Shown: positions 1-7,706 of the stretch, one piece after another | Numbering within the stretch: the stretch's first letter is position 1 | Layout: each line of letters begins with the position of its first letter | DNA from: UBA9715 sp045614225 | GTDB taxonomy: Bacteria > Actinomycetota > Coriobacteriia > Coriobacteriales > Eggerthellaceae | Direction of reading: 5' to 3' | NCBI GenBank assembly: GCA_045614225.1 | Contig: JAZLCO010000092.1 | Span: 1 to 26,250, forward strand | Length of the DNA stretch: 26,250 nucleotides | The notes under the pieces: generated by a model | What the model was told of the DNA's origin: nothing | Seen by the model: only the letters and a program-made list of their open reading frames with translations | Databases searched by the model: none | Translations under genes and position numbers: made by a program

Positions 1-1151
1 CCGCCACCAGGGGCGCCGATATCGATTTGGCGCTTCACTTCGTCGATGACCTGTTGCGTCGTGCCGTACTCGAGCAGGTACAGGGGGAAGTTCGCCGTGA
101 TGCAGCTATCCTTGCCCACCGTGTCTTTCGCGCGCTGCAGATCGACTTCTTCGAAATGGACGACACACTTGCCGGCGGGCAAGCCGACCATCTGCTCGAG
201 TCGCGAGTTGTAAGGGCCCTCCGTATAGATGACCGGCGTGACGCCCATGTCCACGAGTGCGTTGATGACTTTGAGGAATGGCGTCCAGTAGAACTTCTCG
301 AATTGCTTGGGATTCATGAAGCCATCCATGCCCTTGTGCATCCAGAACATGACGCGTTTGACAGGCATGTCGACGAAACGGAAGTACTGCAGGTTCTTGA
401 TTTGAAGGTCTGCAAAGAAATTGACCGCACGCTCGACGTTCTCCTCCTGGAACATGAGATCCTCGAAGGTGTCGACGGTGTGGCGGAAATAGTTCGAAAG
501 CGTGTCGTACGGCACAAGTCCCACGCCCGTAAGCAGGGGAGGGAAGCCCATGCCAAAAAGCGTTCCCTGCAGTTTTTTGATAGACGCTTGGCATTCCGCG
601 TTTGCTTTTGCCATCTCGATGAGCTTCTCGTAAGCGCTGATTGCGTCGGGGTTGAACAACGAGTTCGCCAGCTGGCCTGCGTACATGTAACCGGTTGGCG
701 CAGGGTTCAGCACCTTTCCAAGGCCGGCGAGCCCCGGGAATGCGCGCGGGATGTACTTATGCAACAAGAAGCCCGTGAAGTCGCCGAAGAGTTCGTCGTA
801 CTCGTCTTCCATCATCAATTCGGGTTCAAGCGTTTGGTAGATGCTTTCATAGGGCACGTTGCCGCCCTTGCGACCCGGCCAGTCGAGCACAGCCGTCTCG
901 GCGATATCTTCGATTTTTCCGCTCACCATGTTGGCCAGTTGCGCATCGGGTTGGAAGTCCTGGTGGAATTTGATGATGGCTTCAGCGGCCTTCTCGTGGT
1001 CGTACATCGAGTCACGGTAGGTGACGATTCCGTCCGAAAGAAGGTAAGGAGTCGTGCCGTATTGGCACCAGATGGGAATGCGATCCGGCTCTTCGTGTGC
1101 AATTGCCTGATTGGTGATGCGCATGCGCTCTGCGAATTTTTCCTGGGACAT
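1..1151 (-). CDS. Uroporphyrinogen decarboxylase (URO-D) family protein, C-terminus off the left edge
   Basis: The reverse strand reads open from ATG at 1151 to the window edge, about 383 residues. The start has a good ribosome-binding site (GAAGGAAGG, about 6 bases upstream). The N-terminus has the family-like phrase HEEPDRIPIW, and the visible end (DEVKRQIDIGAPGGG) matches the penultimate strand of URO-D proteins, so only some 20-40 residues are missing. Known members are uroporphyrinogen decarboxylase itself and cobamide-dependent methyltransferases such as MtaA. In anaerobes many paralogues serve O- or N-demethylation. Where methyltransferases carry the zinc motif HxCG, this protein reads IYTEGP, so the His and Cys are absent. 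A methyltransferase role for methoxylated aromatics would suit the neighbourhood but is inference. Family assignment is fairly sure, substrate unknown. A long plus-strand frame over the same bases is a shadow. Confidence 0.82.
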   Translation of the reverse strand, partial: MSQEKFAERMRITNQAIAHEEPDRIPIWCQYGTTPYLLSDGIVTYRDSMYDHEKAAEAIIKFHQDFQPDAQLANMVSGKIEDIAETAVLDWPGRKGGNVPYESIYQTLEPELMMEDEYDELFGDFTGFLLHKYIPRAFPGLAGLGKVLNPAPTGYMYAGQLANSLFNPDAISAYEKLIEMAKANAECQASIKKLQGTLFGMGFPPLLTGVGLVPYDTLSNYFRHTVDTFEDLMFQEENVERAVNFFADLQIKNLQYFRFVDMPVKRVMFWMHKGMDGFMNPKQFEKFYWTPFLKVINALVDMGVTPVIYTEGPYNSRLEQMVGLPAGKCVVHFEEVDLQRAKDTVGKDSCITANFPLYLLEYGTTQQVIDEVKRQIDIGAPGG

Positions 1152-1217
1152 GGCGACCCTTCCTTCTGACGGGAACGATTGCCACGATTGTATTGTCTAT
1201 CAGGCAAAATTAGTGAT

Positions 1218-1249
1218 TCACAACCTGCATGGAACAATGCAGGTTGTGA
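1218..1249 (-). terminator. Perfect 13-bp inverted repeat between the larE-like and URO-D genes
   Basis: The arms 1218-1230 and 1237-1249 are exactly complementary around a six-base loop. On the minus strand the hairpin follows the larE-like stop codon by about 36 bases and is followed by a short run (AATTTT), so it probably ends or attenuates that transcript. It also lies about 65 bases upstream of the URO-D start and could instead be an operator for that gene. The sequence does not decide between these. Confidence 0.5.
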
Positions 1250-1285
1250 TGGTGCACCACGTACGAGATGCGCTGTCGTGCTGCG

Positions 1286-2113
1286 CTAGAGCGTTTCGTT
1301 CATGCTTCCCGTTCGATAGCCTTGAAGGTCGAGCGAGACGTAGTCAAAGCCAAGCGCCTTCAAAGAGTCGACAACCTGATCGCGCACGGCGGGTTGTGCG
1401 ATGCGGACGATCTCGTCAGGTGCCACCTCGATGCGTGCCGAGCCGTTTTGATAGCGCACCCTCACTTGGGCGAACCCAAGGCTTCGAAGTGCATCCTCTG
1501 CGCTGTCGACCATCGCCAAGCGCTCAGGGATGAGCAGGTCGCCGTAAGCAAACCGCGAGTTCAAGCATGCGAAAGCGGGTTTGTTCCATACGGCCAGCCC
1601 ACGTGCTTTTGCAAGAGCGCGGATGTCAGCCTTGGTCAATCCTGCTTCGCAAAGCGGGCTGAGCACGCCCATCTCGGCAACTGCCTGCGAGCCAGGACGG
1701 TAATCGCCTTTGTCGTCGAGGTTCGAGCCTTCAGCAAGCACCGTGAAGCCGCGTTCTGAAGCAGCATTCATGATGCGCGAGAAAATCTCTTTCTTGCAGA
1801 GGTAGCAGCGATTGGGTGGATTGTGGTCGAAGCCCTCGATCTCAAACTCTTGCGTATCAACGATTATGTGGTGAATTCCCTCGTCGAGGCAGAACTTCTG
1901 GGTTTCGGCGATTTCGCGGGCAGGCACGGAAGGGCTCCTGCCTGTAACGGCCAAAACGTCGTCGCCGAGCACATCGTGTGCAATTGCGAGAAGCAACGTT
2001 GAATCGACGCCGCCAGAAAATGCAACCGCAACTTTGCCCGCATCGCACAAAACGGCTTGCAGCGCTTCGAGCTTTTCAGCGAGCGGTTTATCGATTTCCC
2101 AGGTGATTGCCAT
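1286..2113 (-). CDS. larE: LarE-type ATP-dependent sulfur transferase (PP-loop)
   Basis: This 275-residue protein carries the PP-loop SGGVDS at residues 33-38 of an N-type ATP pyrophosphatase. It also has the LarE-family stretch PAFACLNSRF (Cys183), which corresponds to the sacrificial cysteine of Lactiplantibacillus LarE. LarE supplies sulfur to pyridinium-3,5-dicarboxylate mononucleotide to build the nickel-pincer cofactor. A CxxC at Cys103/Cys106 is also present; three cysteines of this kind are described for LarE enzymes that use a [4Fe-4S] cluster rather than sacrificing the cysteine. I chose ATG 2113 because AAGGGGCG sits 7 bases upstream; an ATG nine codons earlier has a poor site. No larA, larB or larC is visible, so the nickel-cofactor role is family inference. 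Other sulfur-transfer roles remain possible. Confidence 0.85.
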   Translation of the reverse strand: MAITWEIDKPLAEKLEALQAVLCDAGKVAVAFSGGVDSTLLLAIAHDVLGDDVLAVTGRSPSVPAREIAETQKFCLDEGIHHIIVDTQEFEIEGFDHNPPNRCYLCKKEIFSRIMNAASERGFTVLAEGSNLDDKGDYRPGSQAVAEMGVLSPLCEAGLTKADIRALAKARGLAVWNKPAFACLNSRFAYGDLLIPERLAMVDSAEDALRSLGFAQVRVRYQNGSARIEVAPDEIVRIAQPAVRDQVVDSLKALGFDYVSLDLQGYRTGSMNETL

Positions 2114-2236
2114 TGTTCGCCCCTTGTGAACGTTCTGCATTGTCCGCTCATATGGTAGCGCTTTTCATAAGCGATACTTCAGCATGCGTTCGAATAAGAG
2201 GCTGCGTTCTGTTTTTCGTATATGCGGGAAAAGGCT

Positions 2237-2995
2237 TTATTGCGCGGGCTTGCGGAGCAGGCCGGCGAGAATTCCAAGCACCGTAACGGACAGGTAGACG
2301 CAGAGCACGGTGATGAACGGGATGGGCGTGATGCCCATGAGCAAAACTTGGAACGTCTCGTAAGCAGCTTGTCCGGCAGCGAAAAGCGAAACGATGAAGC
2401 CGCCGTTGTTCATGAACGGCAATGCGTCGAGATTAAACGCGGCCATGATGGCGCCAACTACTATGAACACGATGAGCAAAACGGGAATCGGGGCCTTCGT
2501 CGCCAGCATAATGGATTCTGCGATAGCTGCTATGGCACCTCCCACGACAAACGACAGCACCACATCGAGTAGTGGCCCCATCGATGAGCCATCGGAGGGG
2601 ATTTCAAGCGCGCCATGTGTGGCGAACCAGAGCACGGTGCTCAGTATCACTGAAATAAGCGCGCCGGTTCCCAATACACGCAAGGGAAGGCCAGCGCCAG
2701 CTTTGGCGCCGGTTCCTGCGCTACCCGATTCCATTTTCACGCCAAACGTGACCCCGCCGATTGCGATCACCATGCCGCTGATGGGAATGGTCACGCCCAT
2801 GGTCGTGCGCTCCTCGAGCTTCGGTGCAATTCCGGTTAGGAACAATATGAGACCCAGCACGCCCATCGTGACCATCGTGAGCGGATTGACAAGTTGATTG
2901 CCTTGTCCGAGCAATGCCGTCCAACCGAAAATGAAGAGCTGCCCTACGACTCCGAAAAGCCCGCCGATAATAAATGCATTCGATATCTGTTTCAT
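2237..2995 (-). CDS. SpoVA-like (SpoVAC/SpoVAEb family) integral membrane protein, apparently tandem-duplicated
   Basis: A 252-residue, very hydrophobic protein starting at an ATG with CAGGAA upstream. Residues 7-20 (AFIIGGLFGVVGQL) and the later TIPISG match the SpoVAC/SpoVAE pattern known from spore dipicolinate channels. The C-terminal half repeats the layout (SFVVGGAIAAIAES, then a second pair of helices), so the protein seems to hold two SpoVA-like units, whereas typical SpoVAC or SpoVAE proteins are about 120-150 residues with one. Roughly eight membrane helices are predicted by eye. Members occur in non-sporulating Coriobacteriia, so a sporulation role should not be assumed; small-anion or metabolite transport is one guess. 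It is the first gene of a minus-strand series running into the larE-like gene, 123 bases away. Confidence 0.65.
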   Translation of the reverse strand: MKQISNAFIIGGLFGVVGQLFIFGWTALLGQGNQLVNPLTMVTMGVLGLILFLTGIAPKLEERTTMGVTIPISGMVIAIGGVTFGVKMESGSAGTGAKAGAGLPLRVLGTGALISVILSTVLWFATHGALEIPSDGSSMGPLLDVVLSFVVGGAIAAIAESIMLATKAPIPVLLIVFIVVGAIMAAFNLDALPFMNNGGFIVSLFAAGQAAYETFQVLLMGITPIPFITVLCVYLSVTVLGILAGLLRKPAQ

Positions 2996-3359
2996 GCCAA
3001 TTCCTGTCTCATCGATGGAATGAGCGTATCAACTCCGCTTGTCAATTCATCGCATGGCTGGAGTGAAACGGGTCTCCTCTGAGTTCAGGATTTCAGCCTG
3101 AATCTGCAAAAGGCCTGGAAAACGCCTAATACCAACGTACTGATGCCCGTTTTTGAATCATATTGCCGTCCTGAATTGGACATGCCCATTACCCATGGGG
3201 GATTCCATCGCGCGATGCGCACGTAGAGTGGCGCCATCGGAATTGTGTGACTTGGACGCGTAGTCACTTCCCCGTACAGATCATGAGTGTGCGGGAAGAG
3301 GGCGGAGTGAGTACATCAAGGCCGAAAAGTCAGACTGACGAAAATCGAGAGGAGAGAGC
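2996..3359. promoter_or_regulatory. Divergent intergenic region upstream of operon A1, with dyads
   Basis: This 364-base gene-free stretch separates the minus-strand SpoVA-like gene from the first molybdoenzyme operon. I see no convincing -35/-10 pair. Three inverted repeats stand out: TTCAGG/CCTGAA at 3084-3089 and 3097-3102; a perfect 12-base palindrome CATCGCGCGATG at 3206-3217; and GTGACT/AGTCAC at 3247-3252 and 3262-3267 with a nine-base spacer. The last is best placed for an operator of a dimeric regulator such as the LuxR protein encoded at 9644. A purine-rich ribosome-binding site (GAGAGGAGAG) lies directly before the gene at 3360. Confidence 0.35.
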
Positions 3360-5747
3360 ATGTCTGAAGTTCAGTATCAGTGGGGGGAGACGCACGGCAA
3401 GAAGTACAAGCGTGGTTCGCGCTTGCCCAAGGCCGAGAATCCGGCTCCTGCCGCCAAGACTCCGGATGTTCCTTGGACGTGGGAAGAAGACGGCATGACC
3501 GTCATCCGCGGCACGGCGCGTTCGGCACCGGGTTGCCACAACGTTTGCGGCATCCTGTCCTACGTCAAGGACGGCAAGCTTGTCAAGGTCGAGGGTGACC
3601 CCGAGGACCCGTACAACCAGGGCCGTCTGTGCAGCCGCTGCCTGTGCATTCCTGATTACGTGTACAGCCCCGAGCGCCTGCAGTACCCGATGAAGCGCGC
3701 CCGCGAGGACCGCGGCAAAGACAAATTCGAGCGCATCACCTGGGACGAGGCCTACGACATCATCGTTGAGAACTTCAAGCGCATCGCTGATACCTGGGGC
3801 GTCGACAAGATCGCCTGCTGCCAGGGTACCGGCCGCGATATCCATCAGGTTACCCGCGTGAACGCCTCCATGGGTTCGCCGAACGAGGGCGTCCCGTACT
3901 TCGCCGGCAACTCTTGCTACCTGCCCCGCATCGCCTCGATGGCTTGCATGCTTGGTGATCCGTGCGTTATGGACTGCTCGCAGTTCCTGGTCGACCGTTA
4001 CGACGACCCGCGCTATGTCGTTCCCGAGTATTGCATCGTTTGGGGCCATCAGCCCTTCTACTCCAACGCCGACGGCTTCTATGGTCACTGGATCACCGAC
4101 CTCATGAAGCGCGGTATGAAGGTCGCCGTCGTCGACCCGCAGCTCACCTGGATCGCCGCCAAGGCGGGCGAGGACTGGCTGCAGGTCCGTCCTGGTGGTG
4201 ACGGCGCGCTGGCTATGGCCATGCTGAAGGTCATCTGCGACGAGAAGCTCTACGACGAGGAATTCTGCGACTACTGGGTCTACGGTCTCGAGGCCGTGTG
4301 CGAGCGCGTTGCCGAGATGGATCTCGACGACCTGTGCGAAAAGGCCTGGGTTGCCAAGGAGGACGTTGTCCGCGTCGCCCGCACCTACGCCACCAGCAAG
4401 CCCGCTGCCATTCAGTGGGGCGTTGCACTCGACCAGCAGACCGGCGGTCAGCAGGCTGCCCACGCGATCACAGCTCTGTGGTGCATCACTGGCAACCTCG
4501 ACGTGCCGGGCGGCAACGTCATCGGTCAGTCCTGCTGGGGCATCGACCAGCCCAACTGGGTTGGCACCTGGGACTACGATGAGCTCATGACTCCCGAGGA
4601 AGCTGCAAAGCGCATCGGCATCGAGCGTTACCCGATGTTCGCCGTCGGCTTTAAGAACCTCTCCTCCAATGCCACCATCGAAGCGTGGCAGCGTGGCGAG
4701 ATTCCTATCCGCGGTGCTTACTTCGTTACCAACAACTTCCTGGCCACCATGGGCGCTCAAGCGATCACCCAGCTCGAGTGGTACAAGCAGCTTGAGTTCG
4801 CGGTTGTCCAGGACCTGTTCATGACCCCGACGATGATGGCTCTGGCCGACGTCGTCCTGCCGGCTGCCACCTACGAGGAGCGCAACGGCTTCGGCGGTCT
4901 GAACCCGTACCGCATTTCTTGCATTAACAAGGCCATCGAGCCGGTCGGCGACACCAAGGCTGACAACACGATCTTCCTTGAGCTCGGCAAGCGCCTCGTC
5001 GAGGCCATCAAGCCCGAGAACAACGACATCGGCTGGCCGTGGGACTCCGTCGAGGAGATGTGGGACTACGCTCTCGAGGACGGTGGCTTCACGTGGGAGG
5101 ACCTGCGTGAGGCTACGTGGAAGTACCCCGAGTTCGAATACCGCAAGTACGAAAAGGGCCTGCTGCGCCCCGACGGCCAGGTGGGCTTCTCCACCGAGAC
5201 CGGTCGTGCTGAGATTTACTCGATGGTCTTCCATCACACCTCTTGGTCCGGCCTTGACCCGCTGCCCAGCTACGTCGAGCCCGTTGAGAGCCCCTACAGC
5301 GCTCCCGAAGACGTCGAGGAGTATCCGCTCATCGTCTCGTCTGGCGCTCGCGTGCCTCACTTCTTCCACTCCGAGCAGCGCCAGATTCCGAAGCTGCGCA
5401 CCCTGCATCCGGACCCCCTGTGCTGGATCCACCCGGATACCGCCAAGGAGTACGGCATCGAGGATGGTGAGTGGTTCTGGCTCGAGAACAAGCACGGCAA
5501 GTGCAAGTACAAGGCTCATTACGACATCGGCCGCGATCCGCGCGTCCTGATGTGCGAGCACGGTTGGTGGTTCCCCGAGCGCAAAGACGAGGCTGAGGAG
5601 AACACCGAAGATCCGAACCGCGGTTTGTTCGGCGTGTTCGAGTCGCAGATCAACAACCTGGTTCCGTTCGACGCAGGTGTTTCCGGCTTTGGTTCGAACT
5701 ACAAGACCATGATGTGCAAGATTTACCGCGACGGCGAGCAGGCATAA
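3360..5747 (+). CDS. Molybdopterin-dependent dehydroxylase/transhydroxylase-like catalytic subunit (A1 alpha)
   Basis: A 795-residue DMSO-reductase-superfamily protein of usual catalytic-subunit length. The N-terminal iron-sulfur motif is SAPGCHNVC with Cys59, Cys63 and a third Cys at 91; the first cysteine of the canonical CxxCxxxC set is Ala56. Family features follow: ERITWDEA near 124-131, NSCYLPR at 184-190 (Cys186 is the likely molybdenum ligand, by analogy with acetylene hydratase), RVPHFFHSEQRQIP and HGWWFPE near the C-terminus. These resemble acetylene hydratase, pyrogallol-phloroglucinol transhydroxylase and Gordonibacter-type catechol dehydroxylases. No Tat signal is present, so it should be cytoplasmic. 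The ferredoxin-like partner follows after 19 bases. Codon use is strongly biased, suggesting high expression. Reductive removal or transfer of a phenolic hydroxyl is the best guess; the substrate is unknown. Confidence 0.88.
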   Translation: MSEVQYQWGETHGKKYKRGSRLPKAENPAPAAKTPDVPWTWEEDGMTVIRGTARSAPGCHNVCGILSYVKDGKLVKVEGDPEDPYNQGRLCSRCLCIPDYVYSPERLQYPMKRAREDRGKDKFERITWDEAYDIIVENFKRIADTWGVDKIACCQGTGRDIHQVTRVNASMGSPNEGVPYFAGNSCYLPRIASMACMLGDPCVMDCSQFLVDRYDDPRYVVPEYCIVWGHQPFYSNADGFYGHWITDLMKRGMKVAVVDPQLTWIAAKAGEDWLQVRPGGDGALAMAMLKVICDEKLYDEEFCDYWVYGLEAVCERVAEMDLDDLCEKAWVAKEDVVRVARTYATSKPAAIQWGVALDQQTGGQQAAHAITALWCITGNLDVPGGNVIGQSCWGIDQPNWVGTWDYDELMTPEEAAKRIGIERYPMFAVGFKNLSSNATIEAWQRGEIPIRGAYFVTNNFLATMGAQAITQLEWYKQLEFAVVQDLFMTPTMMALADVVLPAATYEERNGFGGLNPYRISCINKAIEPVGDTKADNTIFLELGKRLVEAIKPENNDIGWPWDSVEEMWDYALEDGGFTWEDLREATWKYPEFEYRKYEKGLLRPDGQVGFSTETGRAEIYSMVFHHTSWSGLDPLPSYVEPVESPYSAPEDVEEYPLIVSSGARVPHFFHSEQRQIPKLRTLHPDPLCWIHPDTAKEYGIEDGEWFWLENKHGKCKYKAHYDIGRDPRVLMCEHGWWFPERKDEAEENTEDPNRGLFGVFESQINNLVPFDAGVSGFGSNYKTMMCKIYRDGEQA

Positions 5748-5766
5748 GGCGAGAGGGGTAACTGAA

Positions 5767-6111
5767 ATGACTATGTACGGAATTCTTGCAGACGTCAACT
5801 ACTGCACCGGTTGCGAAGCTTGCGTCCTCGCCTGCCAGCAGGAGCGCGGTTTCTCCGAGAAGGAGTTCGGCGTCACGATCCAGAAGTTTGGTCCGTGGCA
5901 GCTCGAAGAGGGCAAGAAGAACTACGAGTACGACTTCCTGCCCTACTTCACCGATTGGTGCGACCTGTGCGAGGACCGCTGTGCCAAGGGCAAGAAGCCG
6001 ACGTGCGTGCAGCACTGCCAGGCGCAATGCCTCGAGTGGGGTCCCATCGACGAGCTCGTGAAGCAGATCGACAGCCCCAAGAAGGTCCTCTTCCCAATCA
6101 AAGAGGCCTAA
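5767..6111 (+). CDS. Ferredoxin-like iron-sulfur subunit of the A1 enzyme (beta)
   Basis: A 114-residue protein with CxxCxxCxxxC at Cys13, 16, 19 and 23, and a second group at Cys65, 68, 72, 80, 84 and 88. Ten cysteines give two [4Fe-4S] clusters, possibly more with non-cysteine ligands. It should pass electrons to the molybdenum subunit encoded just upstream, as in DmsB- and transhydroxylase-beta-type proteins, though it is shorter than those four-cluster or three-cluster relatives. A ribosome-binding site (GAGAGGGG) precedes ATG 5767; a second in-frame ATG two codons later is possible. No signal peptide or membrane segment is seen. Confidence 0.87.
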   Translation: MTMYGILADVNYCTGCEACVLACQQERGFSEKEFGVTIQKFGPWQLEEGKKNYEYDFLPYFTDWCDLCEDRCAKGKKPTCVQHCQAQCLEWGPIDELVKQIDSPKKVLFPIKEA

Positions 6112-6133
6112 GGATTAGATAGGTACCAACGGG

Positions 6134-6164
6134 GCGGGTTGCAAACCCAGTCGTAGCAACCCGC
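6134..6164 (+). other. Intercistronic hairpin after the A1 beta gene
   Basis: Arms 6134-6142 and 6156-6164 are perfectly complementary over nine bases (GCGGGTTGC/GCAACCCGC) with a 13-base loop. No T-run follows, so this looks more like an mRNA-stabilising or processing structure at the 3' end of the alpha-beta message than an intrinsic terminator. Confidence 0.5.
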
Positions 6165-6248
6165 TCCGAATAAAAGACTGGCCACGCAATGCGAGGTCCG
6201 ATCGATTCCGAGGCTGGGAAGCGAATCATCAGAGAGGGGAATGTTCCC

Positions 6249-6428
6249 ATGGCAACAGAAGATATCGTAGCTCGACTTGACAACATCGACGTGCGTGCTC
6301 CCCGCGAGTTCAGCCACACCGTGCCCGAGTGGGCCAAGGAAAACGGCCGCATCGACTGGCGTGTACGCAACACCGAGAACATGAAGAAGATGGCAGCTGG
6401 CGAAGTTACGCCGATCTACCAGAAGTAA
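6249..6428 (+). CDS. 59-residue protein of unknown function in operon A1
   Basis: The frame MATEDIVARLDN... to VTPIYQK starts at ATG 6249, eight bases after AGGGGA; an in-frame ATG at 6189 has no ribosome-binding site. The protein is soluble, charged and without cysteines, signal peptide or membrane segment; Trp occurs at two sites (PEWAKENG and DWRVRN). Codon use resembles the flanking strongly biased genes, which supports it being expressed. It lies between the iron-sulfur subunit and the amidohydrolase and is bracketed by hairpins. I do not recognise the family. It could be a small extra subunit or assembly factor for either neighbour, but that rests on position only. Confidence 0.7.
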   Translation: MATEDIVARLDNIDVRAPREFSHTVPEWAKENGRIDWRVRNTENMKKMAAGEVTPIYQK

Positions 6429-6444
6429 CAACCAACAAGGCGCC

Positions 6445-6469
6445 TGCCGCCCGCCCGCCCCGGGCGGCA
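6445..6469 (+). other. GC-rich intercistronic hairpin upstream of the amidohydrolase gene
   Basis: Arms 6445-6453 and 6461-6469 (TGCCGCCCG/CGGGCGGCA) pair perfectly with a seven-base loop. No T-run follows. About 125 bases separate it from the next start codon. It may be an mRNA stability or processing element. Confidence 0.45.
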
Positions 6470-6593
6470 TGGCGAGCACTACCCGGGCGGAGTGGTGGCT
6501 TACCCCGTCAACAGGTGGGGCCGGATGCTGACGAAAAGGATGTTCGCAGCGTGCCAGTTCGGCTCCAAAGCAACTCTTATAAGGAGGAAACAC

Positions 6594-7661
6594 ATGGCAG
6601 AAGCAAAGAAGCAAAGGGTTATCGACGACAATATGCACTTTTTGCCGACGGACCTGTTCACCAACGAGAAGGTGCTGAACGGCTTCCTGTACTCCGCACC
6701 CATCACCATGGGCGTGAAGGCCTACCTCGACAAGACGCCTGACGGGACCAAGAACCAGGTCGTCCTCGCCACCGATTCCGGCGAAGAGATCCTGAACTAC
6801 GTCGAGGGCGACTACACGCTCGAGACCAAGATCCAGGCTATGGACGACGCTGGCGTCGACATCGCCATGCTGCGCATGCCGGTGTGGCAGGAGTGGCTGC
6901 CGCTCGAGATCTGCAAGATCGTCAACGACCAGGCTGCCGACATGTGCAAGCGCTCCGAAGGCCGTCTCGTCGCCAACGCTGTCGTGCCGCCGTACGGCCG
7001 TCCCGAGGACATCGCCGAGCTGAAGCGCTGCGTCGAGGAGCTCGGCATGATCGGCGTCCAGTTCGCCTGCGCTTATGGCAACAAGTTCCTGGACGACGAG
7101 CTGTTCGCGCCCATGATGAAGGTTCTCAACGAGATGAAGCTCCCGGCTGTCGTGCACCACACCCCCGGCCAGAACTGCTTCCAGAACTTCGAAGAGTACA
7201 CCATCATGCGTCGTGAGTTCGGCCGCGTCACCGTTCAGGCAACCGCTGTCGGCCGCGAGGTCTACTCCGGCATGTTCGAGAAGTATCCGAACCTCATCTT
7301 CGTGCACACGATGCTCGGCGGCAACTGGTTCGGCCTGCGTGAGCTCCTCGCTCCGCACAAGTCGACGAAGAAGAAGGAGGCAATGAACCGCCTCGCTTCC
7401 AACGTCGGCCGCGACGAGTACGAAGAGTTCCTGAAGAACAACATCTTCTTCGACGCATGCCATCCGATGTCTTGGGGCAAGGATCAGCTCGAGTGCGCCG
7501 TCAAGACTTGCGGTGCCGACCACATCCTACTCGGTTCGTCCTTCCCGGTCTTCTACGAGTGGCTTGCCCGCTCCGTTGAGACCATCAACGGCCTCGACAT
7601 CACCGAGGAAGAGCGCGACCTCATCCTGGGCGGCAACGCCGAGCGCATCTTCAAGATCTAA
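6594..7661 (+). CDS. ACMSD/resorcylate-decarboxylase-like amidohydrolase with altered metal-site residues
   Basis: A 355-residue amidohydrolase-2 family protein starting at ATG 6594 behind a strong ribosome-binding site (TAAGGAGGAAA). Related enzymes (ACMSD, gamma-resorcylate and 2,3-dihydroxybenzoate decarboxylases) are TIM barrels that decarboxylate aromatic or related acids using a metal held by HxH or ExH, a mid-chain His and a late Asp. Here the first motif is DDNMHF (Asn13, His15), the mid-chain His is present (VVHHT, 188/189), a second His is kept (FVHTMLGG, 238), but the late motif reads LLGSSFP, with Ser316 at the expected Asp. Two usual ligands therefore seem replaced. It may be a decarboxylase with a changed metal site, a hydrolase or lyase, or a non-metal enzyme. 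Its place in a dehydroxylase-like operon suggests a cyclic or aromatic substrate. Confidence 0.82.
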   Translation: MAEAKKQRVIDDNMHFLPTDLFTNEKVLNGFLYSAPITMGVKAYLDKTPDGTKNQVVLATDSGEEILNYVEGDYTLETKIQAMDDAGVDIAMLRMPVWQEWLPLEICKIVNDQAADMCKRSEGRLVANAVVPPYGRPEDIAELKRCVEELGMIGVQFACAYGNKFLDDELFAPMMKVLNEMKLPAVVHHTPGQNCFQNFEEYTIMRREFGRVTVQATAVGREVYSGMFEKYPNLIFVHTMLGGNWFGLRELLAPHKSTKKKEAMNRLASNVGRDEYEEFLKNNIFFDACHPMSWGKDQLECAVKTCGADHILLGSSFPVFYEWLARSVETINGLDITEEERDLILGGNAERIFKI

Positions 7662-7673
7662 GTTCGTTTCATC

Positions 7674-7706
7674 GGTGGGGCGGGGAATTCACCCGTCCCA
7701 CCTTTT
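7674..7706 (+). terminator. Intrinsic terminator-like hairpin after the amidohydrolase gene
   Basis: Arms 7674-7684 and 7692-7702 form an 11-bp stem with one G-T pair and a seven-base loop, followed directly by TTTT (7703-7706). This is a plausible partial terminator inside operon A1, setting lower expression for the transporter than for the enzyme genes. Confidence 0.6.

Noticed and set aside
27..1169. Plus-strand frame of 380 codons at the left edge
   Set aside because: The reverse strand encodes a coherent URO-D family protein with a proper start, so this is its antisense shadow.
3330..5798. Minus-strand open frame of 822 codons opposite A1 alpha
   Set aside because: It mirrors a well-supported molybdoenzyme gene; GC-rich, biased codons keep the antisense frame open. 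The protein shows no family motif and no ribosome-binding site.
6108..7523. Minus-strand frame of 471 codons opposite the amidohydrolase
   Set aside because: It spans several sense genes and intergenic hairpins and has no recognisable domain.
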